Translations under genes and position numbers: made by a program
Source: Talinum fruticosum
Taxonomy: Eukaryota; Streptophyta; Magnoliopsida; Caryophyllales; Talinaceae
Reading direction: 5' to 3'
Length of the DNA: 64,000 nt
Assembly (NCBI GenBank): GCA_021018815.1
Contig: JAITYX010000052.1
Span: forward strand, 3,896,501-3,960,500
Notes under the pieces: generated by a model
Databases searched by the model: none
The model's input: the letters and a program-made list of their open reading frames with translations, nothing else
Told to the model about the DNA's origin: nothing
Shown here: positions 1 through 13,437 of the stretch, in pieces
How positions within the stretch are numbered: the first letter of the stretch is position 1
Layout of the letters: every line of letters starts with the position of its first letter

Positions 1-1208
1 AAGAATGCAATTTCACTTTTATACGTCCAGAACAGCAGAAAGTTATTCATTAAACCAATCACTATGCAGCAGAGGAAGGTTATTTTTTTATATAAAACAT
101 TGCAATCACCTTTTTAAAGGGCTTAAAAAGTAATAAAGGAAAACCAGTGCTATCAGGACAGCTTAAACTTATTTATTTCAAAGCACTGGATGTCTTGCAG
201 TTCAATTGGCCTTTATGACATTGCATATTGTAAGCATCTGGTATGGCAAGGACATGAGAGAGAACAGGAAGGATATTTTGAGACCTCCTAACGTAGCAAG
301 GAAATACAGAGCTCTTGAGTATGTCACAGTACAGTAACAAAAGACACTTGATCAAGTATCTCAGCACAACAGATTGGATACCAATAGTTAAATAATTGAA
401 ATCAGGAAAACAGCAGTCAACTTAGAACTTATTTATTTTCCATGGATCACCAACTAGGGTTATTATCAATCAATAGATCAATTATGTAGCAAAACTGCCA
501 GTGAAAGCATGTCCCAATTAAACGATTCAGCAGAGAGATCACTAACAGTTGGTATCCCATGCATTCAAGTTTCAACCATGCATACAGCAAAAGGCTCTCA
601 CAGAAATATCATACCTGAAACTGTTTTTCTACCCTTCCCAATGCTCTGCAATAGATAAGCATAAAATTCAAATAATTGCAAGCAAGAAGATACAACACAA
701 AAAAGAGACTTGCACAAGGAAAGTATCCAAAGAAAAGTGATTGTTTGTCAAAATGCTTAAAGGCCTGATGCCATAGCATGTCAGAAATTATAAATATAAA
801 AACCAGTAAACCAATAACTGACCCAAGCTAGCCATTGAGGCAATTTCCCTCCCTATAATTAGTTAGAAGCTTCAGTAAAGCCTAGAGAATTCATAACTAC
901 CCATAGACAAAAACTAGCCTTCTGTTTGAAAGACATGAATTATCAGGTAGCAAGACATTTTAATCCCAATTTTGGAGAAAACTTCTTTTTGACCCAAAGG
1001 AAAATGAAAGAGAGCGTTTATATCAGAAATATTTTCCTTCCAGAAAAAAATGATGCAAGTTAAAATTTTCATTTCTTCCAAAAAGAAAAACCTCACGCCC
1101 TCAAGTGTGCTCACTTTCATATGGGCAAAAAGAGTATTTAGGTTTTGATTTAGTTTAGAAGAATCATGCTAGTAACAGTCTTTCATTGAGTTCTCTTATA
1201 GACAATAC
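1..1208. other. Intron 9 or 3' flank of CAP-H copy 1; nothing else recognised
   Basis: After the exon 9 donor, reading leftwards on the minus strand, this AT-rich stretch shows no further CAP-H coding sequence. In particular the short arginine-rich exon 10 seen in copy 2 (26603-26633) is absent. The small open frames here match nothing I know. It is either a long intron 9 or sequence beyond a truncation; the window edge prevents a decision. Confidence 0.5.
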
Positions 1209-2467
1209 CATAATGTTTGGAAGAAGAAACAATTTCAGGAGATCCTCTGGTTGATAATGGTGGTCTTCTGGAAGTGAGTTTGAACAAGGGGCATTTCTTG
1301 TAGGAAGCAGCAAAGACTTTGGATTTTTGGCAGGAACAAAGACGTCAGCCACTTCATCCAGAAACCCAATGAAGTCAATATCTAATTCCGATGATTTTTT
1401 ATCTTTTGGTGGGTTTGCTTCACAATCAGGTCTGCTATCAGGAGTACAAATGTTGGCGGGACCTACAAGTTTGCTTTGACATAAATCACGCATGGTCTAT
1501 TGGAAGAACAGTAGATATATAATAGAGATTTGTGACCAGCCATTTCAAAACTAACCCTTCGGCTTTCCGAACTTCCAATGGTCAGGGCCCGCCCATGCAT
1601 TCTGCATTGATTTACATACCAATCCTACACAAAAAGTGAGGCAAGATTCTCCAAGCTGAAGTCTACGTCAGCTTTATCAGACATAAATGGCACCTCATCC
1701 TACAAATAAAAACATAGATAATTAAACTAGTTATATGATTAAATTCTTCAGCACAGAACTACTGAGAAATTTGAAGTTCAATAGTCATGTAAATGTTATA
1801 TAAATATGATTGGTGTGTTTAGACCACTTTCAGATTTTCTAACATGCCTCATAATAGTGTTGCATCCTAGGATCATTCAAGTTGGATCCCTCATCAGAAA
1901 CAGTTGCATAGTCATGATGATCAGCAGACAGCACCTCAGTATCATCATCGAAATCATCATTCTGAAACCCCATACCCTCAGCTGCATCATTTCCGCTAAA
2001 ATCATTGTTTTGCAGCATATTGCCTGTATTAGATTCCATTACACCAAGTATCCTTGATGGCAAGTTACACTCGTCAAGCTGCTTTACTATATTTCTTAGA
2101 CTAGGAGATATCTCTTGTGTCCCCTGAATGTTCATAGCCATCTGATCGATGCTTTCTGAAAAAGAAAGAAGTAAAATAATGAGTTATTGGGAACATATAA
2201 GAGCAAGAAACACAATCCAAGTTCTGATTCTCACCTCTAGCAAAAGATATATCAACCATATCAGAACTATTACTATCATTTGCACTTAAGATACTCTTTC
2301 CTGGCACTTCTTTGGAATCAAAAATTACCCTGCACTTGCCAAGCACTCCAAGGTTATACAGAAGGAGACCCTTTGCCCCGCCTTCATCAAATTGGGCAGA
2401 TGTCTGTCGATATAAAGGATCCACTGCAAATGCAACTGGAGGAACATGGAAGAAAAGATTTTAAATA

Positions 2468-2520
<53 letters not shown>

Positions 2521-4926
2521 GATTACCATCAAATTTCTTTACATTCAAAGCTTCAATGGATGACTCCACTGTTGACAGAGGCGACACCTGTGTTAATCCA
2601 TGATTAATGGTTTATTAGATGAAAAATATAGGACATACATCAGTTAATGCATTTTTAAAAAATGACATGTAAAAGCAGAAAACCTTTCTCTCTGTTTCCT
2701 TTTTAGGCACATCCTCAATTTTCTCATCCCTAACCAGGCGTCCTCCAACCAAAGTTTCTGTCAACCACAACATCAGGAAGTTGAGCAGCAGGACATAAGT
2801 GTGGGATCTATATCTACTGCCAGGCAAGCTCGTCACATGCAATGAGGTAAGACAATGTTTTCATTCCAAGATCAAGAAAACATCCTTCTAGGATTTCACC
2901 CTTGAATCAGGCAATTAGATAGAAGTTACTTCTATGTGAAGCCTCTTACTTTAAGAAGACAGGTAAAGCAATTCATGCAGCCTCCATCCTTCGTAAATTT
3001 AGCATGGCACCATCATGTATAGTTGTGGAAATGCATCAGGCAACTAGGAAGTGCACAATAACACCTTGCATAAATTTTCATTAAGAGATAATGGAATTAT
3101 AGATACTATTCTATACAGGTATAGATGCAAAGCTGGACAACATTTACTCTGAAGTTTGAATTGAGGAATGTATTCCCTATCTTTCTATGTAAGAACACAC
3201 AAAGCCACGAACAGCCCGCCGGCCCCCAAACCACAATACAAACATAATCTTTCTATTTTTTAAAGAAAAAAAATGGATGCTGCACCTTCCTCATACTCAA
3301 GCCCCACTCTGCCGATTCCACTAAGAACTCTGTATGCATCAGCATGCCATGCATCCACCCTCACAGCATATATTTTCACTCCAGCTTCCAAACTACAACT
3401 TGCCTGTCCAACAATATAGTGGTTAAAAGTGAAAAACAGTTCAAAATGCAAACTAGCTCTCACACATGAGATCAAAAGCTTGGAACTATGAATATCTTAT
3501 TCAAAAAACAATGATTATAACAGAAAATAACCATTTTTAAATGAAGTACCCAAATGAAAAAGATATATTGCCATAAATTCTTTTGAACAATAACATGCAA
3601 GAAAATCAGAACAGGAATGTATCAGAAAGAACCTCCGTACTAATAAATTCAGCCAAATACAAAAAGCTGACCTGCTGCATCCAAATTAAGATACAAGGAA
3701 AGGCAATACTATGTGATAGCTATATCAGCATGTTGGCAGATGCTTTAAACGATACAAGGAAAGTCGTGAATAATATTCTTTGAAGAATGAAATAAAAACA
3801 ACCAATCAGCAACTGCAGGGGCTATGTAATGAATCTTTGACTCACCATACCTTTACATTAGCTTGAAGTCGAAGGAAGAGTTTGGTATGATATGACATTA
3901 TTGAACTATGTCCGTTTCTCTGTGACTCTCCTAGTTCTGCCCTCTCACCAAACCCAACCATGTTTGTCCTAAAATTAGATAAATAGACTTCAGAATGTTT
4001 TGGTAACCAAAGTTGATTGCATGTTCAACACCCAAAAATAAAAAGGTACTGCATTTTTTACTCTTCGGTTCTTCTTTTTTTTTTGGAGGGAGGGGGTCTT
4101 GCAGATTGCTTACTCACTCAATGGCTCAAAGTTCAAAACAAAACGATAAAAATGTCTACAAGAAGTTAACGGCTAAACCATGGAATACACCCCAAAATGT
4201 TGTAATGAACGCATCTAATTATATAATTTTTGGAATACTACAGATTGATTCTCCCAACATTCCATTACAATTTGCATCCAAGTTGAACACGAACCTTCTT
4301 GAGACTATTCTCCTTGGTTCTTTTCCGCCTTAATTTTAGATGATAAACGAGTTTCAAAACCAATCATTCTTAACAACTTTATTTAAAGGGAACCTCAATT
4401 ATATAAATTAAACAAAGAAATTTTACCTTTTGAAAGTTAGTCTGAGCATTATCTTCTGCTTCAACTTTGATGATCTCACTGAGATGATCTATAAGCTTCA
4501 GCTCCCAAGTATTCTTCTGATTTATTTTCTACATTCCAAAGAAACAAGTTACATTCCTATGGTTGAATACGAAATTTCACAAAAGAAAAATCAAACAACG
4601 TGGTATGTTAAACCTAAGGCGACTCAGAGCAATCAAAAACTAACGTTTTCACTGGCAAGCTTGACGCAATTGTGGAACAACTCGATGATCTGCTCTCGAC
4701 CAAGACAAGAAGTTGAGGAGAGAGAAGGATGAGAAGGAGGAGAAGAAGCAATGTCCACGAGCTTGCGGCGGAAGGCTGCGGCGCGTGCAGCGCGTGCTTG
4801 GGCGCGCTCGAGTTGGTCGTTATTGGAGCCTAAGAAGAAGGGGCTAGTCGGCTCCTGAACTCGAGCAGCCATGGGAGGTCTTTGCCTCTGATTAACCGTC
4901 GGATTAGGAGTTAGGGTTTCCGCCAT
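1209..4926 (-). CDS. CAP-H: Condensin I kleisin subunit CAP-H, copy 1 (exons 1-9; 3' end outside window; frame break in exon 8)
   Basis: CAP-H (barren/BRRN1) is the kleisin that bridges the SMC2-SMC4 heads and binds the HEAT subunits of condensin I on mitotic chromosomes. Exons by splice sites and frame: 4645-4926, 4427-4528, 3286-3403, 2684-2757, 2527-2587, 2235-2435, 1848-2155, 1556-1699, 1209-1462. Seen: the N-terminal signature [10 protein letters not shown] and [25 protein letters not shown] (exon 3), ALNVKKFD (exon 5), [10 protein letters not shown] and [12 protein letters not shown] (exon 6), NAWAGPDHW (exon 8) and [16 protein letters not shown] (exon 9). The start is the ATG at 4924-4926, giving MAETLTPNP as in plant CAP-H. 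Exon 8 is one base short against copy 2 (144 versus 145 nt), which gives a TAG; restoring one base in the A run 1631-1635 (T5 on the coding strand) reopens the frame. Intron 7 has a GC donor. Exons 10-13 are not found in 1-1208, so they lie to the left or are lost. The family is certain; whether this copy is functional is not. Confidence 0.9.
2468..2516. repeat. (GT)n(GA)n compound microsatellite
   Basis: A run of GT dinucleotides passes directly into GA dinucleotides within intron 5 of CAP-H copy 1. It is low-complexity sequence, and the open frames across it are artefacts. Confidence 0.95.
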
Positions 4927-5246
4927 TTTCAGTTTGTCAAACCTCCAGAGGGAGAGAGAGTGATGGCGTTGGGTTGTGAAAATGGCGATCGATCGATCGA
5001 TCATGCTCTGCAAATACTGTACTGACATTTTGTTTGGGGGGGAACCAAAACGATGTCGTTCGGATGTCTTCTTCAGCAATTCGCAATTTAAATCCGATTT
5101 TTAGTTCTGGAGGGAAAAAGCAAAACGCAAGGAAGAAGAGCTGTACCAATTTTCCTTTTTTTTGGTTTGATACTTCAGTTTTTTTATCCGAATATTTATT
5201 AGCTAATAAATAAGTTAAAGCAAATAAAATTTGTCGCTTGAAGACA
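4927..5246 (-). promoter_or_regulatory. 5' UTR and promoter region of CAP-H copy 1
   Basis: This lies between the CAP-H copy 1 start codon and the Harbinger terminus at 5250. It has a short GA tract just upstream of the ATG, as in copy 2 (30596-30620), and a small tandem of GATC at about 4986-5001. The sequence acgatgtcgttcgg (about 5048) resembles acgacgtcgttcag in the copy 2 promoter (about 30748), a possible conserved element. No clear TATA box was seen. The extent is inferred. Confidence 0.4.
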
Positions 5247-5711
5247 TTAGAGCATCTCCAGTAGGCTCACTCAACGGGACCTATAGTGACATATCAACGA
5301 AAGGAGTTTACTTTTCTCTCTCCTAAATCCTTACTTTCACAATGCAAAGCTCACCAATAAGGCTCACTTATTTAAATAATTCTCATAGAGCCCACTTATC
5401 AACATATTTAATTATTTTCACATCTTATATTTTATATTATTATTTATTTTTATAAATATATAAAAAAATTAAAAATTAAAATAATTAATTTAGGTTATGA
5501 AAATTTTTAAACAAGTGATACAATAATATTTAAAATTAAATTAAATAAAATAGATACAATAATAATTGCAATGTTACTACAATTATGCAACACGTAAATA
5601 TGGGGAAAATAAAATACGAAAAAAAATTCAACGCTAACAAAATACGGACAATATGAAAAAAAAATGGATCGATCATTTCTCTGTTGCGCCAAATTTCATT
5701 TCCATATTTCT

Positions 5712-8700
5712 TCAACCAAGTCCGTTTGCGAGACGTGCATGAGTTCCGTCTGTCTCTAACTTCATCCGATTTTCGGAAGTAAGTTGCATAACATGGGTGA
5801 TGGTCATGTTGGACATTAGATGTCGGGTGCATGCCTCCACTTGCTTATAATCATAATCATAAGCAAGATTGTATTGATCTCGCTCATCTTCAACGATCAT
5901 GTTGTGGAGTATTATACAAGTTTTCATTACTTTACCTATGTCATTTATCTCTATTAAGCGACAAGGGCCACGAATAATTCCAAAACGAGCTTGTAAGACA
6001 CCAAATGCTCGTTCCACATCATTCCTTACACCCTCTTGTCGTTCAGCAAATAATTTTGCTTTTGGACCTTGTAGTAGTGGGATCGTTTTGACAAACGTAG
6101 TTCATTTCGGATATATATATATCATCCGACAGAAAATATGGGATGGTATACATATGACCATTGACAACATATTCGCATTTCGAAGCTTCATCTTGATACA
6201 ACTCTTGGAACACTCGTGGACCGATCGAGGACGTTGATGTCATTGAGACTTCCTGGGCATCCGAAGAATGCATGCCATATCCAAAGATCGTATGAAACTC
6301 ATGCTTAAAGAATAGTTGTTGGCACTTTGTATATTCCTTTAACGAACGCTGTTTTCCATGCTGTTGGACAATTTTTCCACTCCAAAAACATACAATCAAT
6401 ACTTCCCAACATTCATGGGAAATCACGGGCATCCCTTACGGCTAAGAGACGATCGAAATTAACTTGACGCATTCCGCAAGTACTCATGTCCAAAAACATT
6501 AATGACGCATTCCGCAAACTTCTTCATGCACTCAATTGTTGTACTCTCACCTATTTTCAAGTATTCATCCACACAATTGGCAAATATACCATACACCAAC
6601 ATCCTCACAACTGCAGTACACTTAGTTAGCGATGACAAGTCTAGCCGACCAAGTGCATCATATCTTAACTTAAAGTAATCGGAGTAATTCTCAAAGGCTT
6701 GTACTATGAGAATAAATAAATGTTTTCGCATTCGGAATATTGTTGCTCTGTATACGTGGGTTCATCTGCAAAATAATCTTGATACAAGCGATTGTGAGCT
6801 TCTTCTCGATTTCTTCGAATATATCTTTTTTTATTACGTGGCCTGGATGAATATGAAGGTTCTATCGATTTTGCAGCTTGTAAAATCTTAAGCACATGTT
6901 GGAATTCATTCTCATCATCAAGTAATTCTTCCAAAAAGACATATGATCATCTATAACGCCCCCAATCACCATTACTTAATAATCCCCTCATTAGGGACTA
7001 TTACGTAAGGTCGCAGCGGAAGGTAACGATCGAAGGCGCTACCGCCGTCCTAAAAATAGGACAAGGCTAAATAATTTGAAATAAAATGAAGTACGATTTG
7101 TGCATCCACTGTTATATTTCCAATGATACTGTTAGGAGTAACTACTTATTACCCAAGTAGCTAGGTCATCCCAAAACACAGAGTTACTTGGTTTAGCAAC
7201 GTAATATCTATACAACCTAGACTTTTGTTTAATCCACAAAATAATATGCAACGTACGGTAATTCCCAAGGTCATACCTAGACCCTGGTTGAGGGAAAAAT
7301 CACCGTGAGCGTCTATGTACCTTCAGATTCGCAAATGCCACGTGGCTGGCTAGGGTTTGCCTTCGTCGGACTTGGTAAATGGTTGATTGTTCACCAATGC
7401 TTTTTCCTAAAACAAAAACAGTAAAATATTTCGAAGAATGAGTCGAAACTCAGTACGAACATTCCTGCATCTGTAAAACAACTTTGAAGAATGTTTTGAT
7501 TGAGCGCGCGCATTTCAATTCATTTTAGTTTGAAATCAGGGGAGAGAATATAAGTAAAATTGCTTGCCGGTTATTATCCGGAAGTGGAACCCCTTGGTAA
7601 TTGATACGATCGTTGAACAGGTGTCACCCCGGGCCGATCGATAACCCGAGTTGACGCCACGCGCGGTATAATTGGCGGGCCTAAGCCCTTGGTAATTGAT
7701 AATTGGGCGGGGACCACTTAATTAGGTGGCAAAACTTGCCTTATAAATGATTCATTAATAATTGCATATATGAGAAATGTTGAGATTTGATGAAACATGT
7801 GAATTTTCGAAGGGCACGAGCAATGCACGTACCTGAATTGAGAATATTTGTTTCTCCCCTTTTGCAGAAATTTGAGTCACCAGCTATTCGACAACGGAAG
7901 TGGCCTCGGTTCTGTTTAAAATAGATTTCTAGGGTTAATGATGTTTTCTTGAGTTTTAATGCTTGAATTTGTATAAGCTTCAACAATTTATTTAATTTCC
8001 TATATTCGTATGAAGATCGATTAAACTAATGTTTGTATTACTTAGCTTTACTGCGTTTATTGAATATAATTTATATTAATTAAAAAAGTTGATTAGGCTA
8101 ACTAAATACCCAATGATGTTGGTGTTATTCGATTTGCTAGTTGACTTGGATTGAAAATGGTGTACATATATATATATATGCCCAAACACTTATTTTTAAT
8201 TCATTCCTCACTCCTCCCTTCTCTGCACTCAAATCTCATAGTTACGTAATTAATTAATCCGGTAAATGCCCTTCCATCAGGAGGTTTCACAATTTTGCCG
8301 ATTCGTCCAAAATTCATATATATATATCATTCTAAGTGCCTAAGCGTTATTTCCTCGACAGAACTCGTATTCATAACCAAATTAAGCATACCAAGTGTTC
8401 GGATGTCCCCCATGCCTCTTACACAATCTATTATCCGACTTCATCCTCCCTACATATTTTTTTCTTCCTTTGTGTTCAATTCTAGCTATTTGCAAAAAGT
8501 AACAATTCCACCAAATTGTTCCATTCGATAATAAAACATCCTCAATCTCATTCACTAGTTCATAATTTCCCCAAAGGAATCACATTCGTACAATCAATTC
8601 ACCAAAACACCAACCCTAAATCCTCCACACCAATTCGAATTTTCCCAAATTAATCTTTAACTTCACTCCACAAACATATTTATAAATCAAATAATTCAAT

Positions 8701-9680
8701 TTCACAATTATAATTGCTCAAATAAATAATGAACTTGATAATTTAGGGTTTAGGGCTTTTACCTTCGGATTCACGAGAGGAGGACTCAAGGAAAGGAAGG
8801 AGGGGATGTCGGTGGTGCACAGTAGCTCTGGCGACGTGGGGGCAGCACCGGCGTTGAGCTCCGACGGCCGAGCTGCTGATGGCTTGGCAGCAGAATGGGT
8901 CGCCGGGAGTGGTGAGGCAGGGCATCTGCCCATGCGCGAGAGAGAGAGCGGTGGCGAGAGAGAGGCGTCAGGCGCCTCCCGACGACGCCGACGTCGGCTT
9001 CTGGCCGGCGTTGGTGGCGCTTGGTGGCCGGGAGCGGGCCGCAAGTGGAGGCAGGGGAAAGAGCAGAGGAGAGGCAGGGGACGCGAGAGAGAGAGAGAGA
9101 GAGAACGCAGAAGGGGGTGTGAGAAGGCGCCTGCCGGCGGCGCCTAGCGCCGGCTTCTGGCCGGCGTTGGTGGCGTCCGGTGGCCGGACTAGGAGGAGGC
9201 AGCAGAGAGGAGTGGAGAGGAGATGGGAGAGAGTGAGCCTGTGTGAGTGATGAATTGAATTTTTAAGTTGCCTACATATTCCAGAGAATTCCTTCTCTGG
9301 ATTTTTCCTTAGAAAAATCTGATTTGATTATTTGATTATTTTGATTTATTTATTTATTTACTTATTTTGTTTTCTTTTATTGTTACTTTTAATTTTGTTT
9401 TAATAATGATGTTCACAAATTAAAATCTCATTATGAGATTTTTATTAGGGCCACTTCGTCGCCTTAATTGCATAACACATGTATAAGAATAATGTAAATA
9501 CAAAATATCAAATTGAAGTGCACGCGCTCAATTATATAAATAGTGTAATTAATAAAATAAATAATGTGATTTAAAATAAATAATTGTGATTTAGGATCGG
9601 GTTATTACATCATCGGACTCTTCAATTATCCATGTCAAGTCGTACAAAGATGGTGATGAAGATAAAAATAGATGATCCAT
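5712..9680 (-). pseudogene. PIF/Harbinger DDE transposase (plant transposon protein family), broken and interrupted
   Basis: Read on the minus strand from the ATG at 9678-9680 to 9610, then from 6951 to 5712 after removing the solo LTR and one copy of the tcatc duplication. Recognisable segments in family order: RNREEAHNRLYQDYFADEP, a run ending CVINVFGHEYLR with KIGESTTIECMKKFAE, a MLGSIDC-like motif near the centre, and the C-terminal block RAFGVLQARFGIIRGP with CIILHNMIVEDERD. These are hallmarks of the Harbinger nuclease (DDE_4 type). There are several frame shifts and at least two in-frame stops in the central catalytic part, so this is a true pseudogene. One break, in the A run 6933-6937, is a single-base homopolymer shortfall. 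The product would cut and join transposon ends in the nucleus. Confidence 0.85.
6952..9609 (+). mobile_element. Solo LTR (about 2.66 kb), inserted in the Harbinger transposase
   Basis: It begins TATAACGCCCCC and ends GGGTTATTACA, and is bounded on both sides by the 5-bp direct repeat tcatc (6947-6951 and 9610-9614). Removing it and one tcatc rejoins the Harbinger transposase. The TGTAAC..CCCC / TTACA ends and the length suit long chromovirus-type Ty3/gypsy LTRs, with the expected TG mutated to TA. No internal retroviral-type genes and no second LTR were seen, hence a solo LTR from LTR-LTR recombination. It contains a GC- and GA-rich stretch (about 8800-9240) whose open frames have no recognisable product. 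Confidence 0.75.
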
Positions 9681-9913
9681 TGTCCGACACCTGTGCAAAT
9701 ATAATATTAATAATGAAAATAACATTAAACGAAAGGTGTGATGAAAAGAAAATTGAAATTTTTCATTACACAAATAAAGTTGTTACAAAAGTTTTCACAC
9801 AAATGAAGCTAAGAAAATTACTTAGAAGCATACATAAAGTTATGCCATATCTAACTTCAACTACAACTAAAATTAATTATGCGACTAGTCCTATTCAAGG
9901 TAATGAGAAAGAT

Positions 9914-11075
9914 TTACTCAGACGTTTGACGATATTTGCTCAAAATCTTCTCCTGCACACCTTTAAAATATTCTGCTTCTCTGTAAGACATGCTATCAAG
10001 GTTCATCCTCATAAAATTTGTCTCCCATACAAATTGTTTACGCTGCTCATATTCACGTCGGAGGCGAACTGACTCTTCAGCTGCATCTGCCTTCCTTGCC
10101 TGCTCCTTTACATAGTCACGCAATATCTCGCTCATCTCCTTTGCAGTTGTGGTCATTGTAGATAGTTGATTAGCCACCAAATCAGTTGTGCTTGTTTCCT
10201 TCTCCTTCAGTTTCCTCTTGGCCACTTTTCTACCAATAGGGCGAAACAGACCACCCCCATCCTCACCGGATTGATCCTCACTGACAGGGGTAAATGAGTT
10301 AGAGTGTGCCCCCATCTCATTAAGCCTTATTCGTTTTGGGCAACCATCGTTACTTCCGAAGCAGAAAGCCTGCCATTTCTGGTGTTCACGGAGTAGTCGC
10401 CACCATATCATATGTTCAAACTTTTTCCCATCCATTCTTTGAGAATACAACTCTTGTGCTTTGTCAATAACATCTTCCATACATGTCCCACTTTGATTGG
10501 GACGGTAAACTTCATCCACAATCCCCGTCCACTTAGACGTCAATGGGCTCCAACATCCATTACAAGTCTTCCAGGATCGTCGGGCAACTTCTGAAGGAAA
10601 GTGCTCATTGAAGGCTTTGGTCACATTCTTCCAAAACCCTTCCTTATTTTGGTCCGCCCCACGATGGGGTCTATGCTTGTGTTCATCCAAGAACTAATCA
10701 AACGACGATCTTCATCCTCTGTCCACTTTCTTCCCCCTCCCAATGAGGGATCCTCCTCAAGCACTTCGATTTCATCATTGCTTGGGTTAATAGGAGATTC
10801 TAAATGTCTCAATGGTCGGGTTGGGGTTGAAGATGGGGTGGAGTTACTGGCCCCGATACATAATTATGATGAGGTGGAAATGGGTAATATGGTGGAGGTA
10901 TGTATGATCCACCACTTTGCATTGGATAATGCATATATGGATATTGGGGATGTGGTGGTGGACAAGGCCATTTTGGAGCATGGGAAGACATATTTGTGTT
11001 ACTATTTTGTAAATGTTGTGTTTCGTTGTCTTTCTCATTAAGTAAACTTGTAAATGAGCCCAAATTATTATCCAT
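9914..11075 (-). pseudogene. PIF/Harbinger ORF1: Myb/trihelix-like DNA-binding protein (two frame breaks)
   Basis: This is the second Harbinger protein, thought to bind transposon DNA and assist the transposase. Three minus-strand frames make one protein: 11075 to about 10840 (a Pro/Tyr-rich start), about 10840 to about 10660 (acidic, then GGGRKWTEDEDRRLISSW, a Myb/SANT helix), and about 10660 to 9914 (EGFWKNVTKAFNEHFP, RSWKTCNGCWSPL, then a charged coiled-coil C-terminus like the NAM-associated domain). Each frame change falls at a four-base C or G run (10835-10838 and 10657-10660), and one extra base at each gives a continuous reading of about 388 codons with no stops. The gene may therefore be intact in reality. 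Confidence 0.85.
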
Positions 11076-11630
11076 ATTCGATCACAATTAACACCTACAT
11101 GGAATGAAATATAATTAATTTGAAGTTACGGCACATTACTTATCAATATTTGTTAATATAAATAATATATTATGTCAATTTCTAAGCTAATTCCACATAT
11201 TTTTCTAATATATTAACATATTCATGTCCATTTTTGTAATTAATAAATATATAGATAAGTTCTAACATACGCTCAACTAACCATAAAGTAATTTATAACC
11301 ACTAAGATATACAAGTAAATATCCATATAACATTTGTTGAATTTATATAAAAAAATTTACGTTAACTTCTAAATTTATTCACATTTTTTTCTAACATGTT
11401 AATATGTTTATGTCCACTTCTAATAAAGCTAATTAATATATTGATAAGTTCTAACTCATGTTCAATTAATTATAAAATAATATATAACCTCTAACCATAA
11501 AGTAATATATTTAACCATAACCTCACTAAAATTTACTCTAAAAAATCATTAAAAAGTCATTTGAAAGTTATTTTGGTCCATTTGTATAAAAGGAACCAAA
11601 GCAAATCATAACCTAAAGAGGTATCATTTT

Positions 11631-11737
11631 CTGCCCCCACCACAGGCACCACCACAAGCTGTGGTGCATACCGTGGTGGCCAAAAATGCTGCCACGGTTT
11701 ACACCACTGCCTGTGGTGGTGATGTGGTGTTGGGCAG
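11631..11737. repeat. Imperfect fold-back (inverted repeat) of about 107 bp
   Basis: The left arm starts at ctgcccccacc and the right arm ends tggtgttgggcag. The arms pair over about 47 positions with a few mismatches around a centre near 11685. Shared blocks include ccaccac, gtggtg and accgtgg/ccacggt. It could be a fold-back MITE remnant or a hairpin transcript source. Confidence 0.7.
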
Positions 11738-12345
11738 CCAATACAATATTTGCACCTACGTTTTTTTGGCTTATATACAATTATTTGCAGCCAATACAAT
11801 TATTTTCAACTCAAATTTTTGTGATTAATTGAACCCTATAGTAAAGATTAGTATTTTTTTAAACCTAATTTAAACTTTGGTGATTTTTAAAACATTAGAA
11901 TAAAGTTTAGTGACTTTTTAAAAAAATTTCCAACATATATAAGTTCATATTTATGTAATATTTGTTCAATTAATATGTACAAATTTTTTACTCATATTTA
12001 GTTAACTATAAACTAACATATAAGTTCTAATATATGTCATATATTACAATTATACATATTATTATTATCATATATGTCACATATCAAATCCATACTAAAT
12101 TCATACATATATAGCGTCCAACATATGTCACAATCCATACTAAATCCATATATATATATGTAATCACATATGTCACATTTTGAATCCATTCTAACTACTT
12201 AAAACATTAAATCACATATTCAATTAGCCATAAATACATATTCATGTAATATTTGTTCATATAATTTTTTAATTTTATTATGGTCATAATTTTGTTAAAT
12301 AATAAACATAGTCACATAAATATTAATTCGGTTTTAAAATAACAA

Positions 12346-12347
<2 letters not shown>

Positions 12348-12388
<41 letters not shown>
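12348..12388. repeat. (TA)n microsatellite
   Basis: Uninterrupted AT dinucleotides over about 41 bases. Confidence 0.95.
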
Positions 12389-12389
<1 letters not shown>

Positions 12390-12578
12390 CCGTTGTACAG
12401 ATTAGAACTCAATTCTGGTCAGAATTGAAACCATGGTGGTATTATCAAGGATAATTAATTAAATCAGCTTAACTTTTTATGATAATTAATTGCAACCCAT
12501 TAACCATTCACAAGCTGTCACATCATCCGTGAGATTTCTCTCCCCAGGCTCCTTTGCTCGGGCTTCTGCACGCGCCTC

Positions 12579-12644
12579 GGGAAGCAGCGCGCCTGATGTG
12601 CGACGCTGCGCCTCGGGCGGCGCGCCACGTCAGGCGCGCTTCCC
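12579..12644. repeat. GC-rich imperfect inverted repeat
   Basis: An island of high GC (about 12535-12665) in AT-rich DNA. Arms 12579-12603 and 12621-12644 share ggaagc..gcgcgcctga versus tcaggcgcgcttcc. The open frames across it on both strands look non-coding. Confidence 0.6.
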
Positions 12645-13437
12645 GGACGCACCCAGGCCTCGACAGCTCTTAGATTATTAATTAACGAGGTGCTCATGTT
12701 AATATATATTTTCTTCCATACTTCGATTAGCAAAGTATAGTGTGTTTTATTTAGCTTTAACATTTAGTTTTAACTTACATTTTATAACTTTTTATAATTG
12801 TTCACAATTGCTTATAACTCTTTACAACTTTACAACTTTTTATTAATGAGGTAGTATTCCATTTAACTTTATCTTATAACCTTACACTTCCTTACAATTG
12901 CTTACAACTCGTTAAAATTTTTTATAACTAACTTTACAATAACCTTACACCTACTTGAAGGTACTTACAACTCCTTAAATTTTTGTTTACAACTCGTTAT
13001 AACTAAATGGAACAGGGCAACTTTACAACTATCTTACAACTTATAACTTCTTACAATTTATGTTAAGAGAACAAACTCGATCATCGACCCGATTGAAAAA
13101 GTGGGTTAATGAGTCAACTGTTTGAACCGTTTAAATTGGATTAGAGCGGTTAACCCCGGTTTATTAGTTGGATCGGGTTGAACCATCATGATTTAGTTGA
13201 CTATATAATTATTTTTCTGTACGTTTTCAATTATTTTTTGTTGTTGTTATTATTTTTTCTATATTTAATAAAAAGAATTGCATATTCTATATAAAAAAAA
13301 AAAGCATATAAACTAACAAATCATATCATATAGGCCAAGGAAAAAGCCCATTTATAATTATATTCACTAGAAAAAGGCTTAAAGAAGATAAATTTAAACA
13401 AAACCCTAATTTGAGCTTGCTTATCTTCTATCTCTAA

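Larger units (their letters stand above)
5247..11100 (-). mobile_element. PIF/Harbinger transposon, degenerate, with a solo LTR nested in it (right end unresolved)
   Basis: The left end is tta followed by GAGCATCTCCAGTAGGCTC at 5250, a terminus style typical of plant PIF/Harbinger elements with a 3-bp TTA target site. On the minus strand the element carries the two expected genes: a Myb/trihelix-like ORF1 (9914-11075), then the DDE transposase (5712-9680). It is split by the solo LTR at 6952-9609. No matching right terminal inverted repeat was found upstream of ORF1, so the right boundary is approximate and that end may be lost. Confidence 0.75.
11101..13430. other. AT-rich intergenic filler
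   Basis: No gene was seen on either strand. It holds a fold-back (11631-11737), a (TA)n tract (12348-12388), a GC-rich inverted repeat (12579-12644) and, from about 12780 to 13060, degenerate repeats of ttacaactt. From about 13080 to 13200 it contains phrases such as gacccgattg and ggttaaccccggttt, like hAT subterminal sequence. Confidence 0.6.
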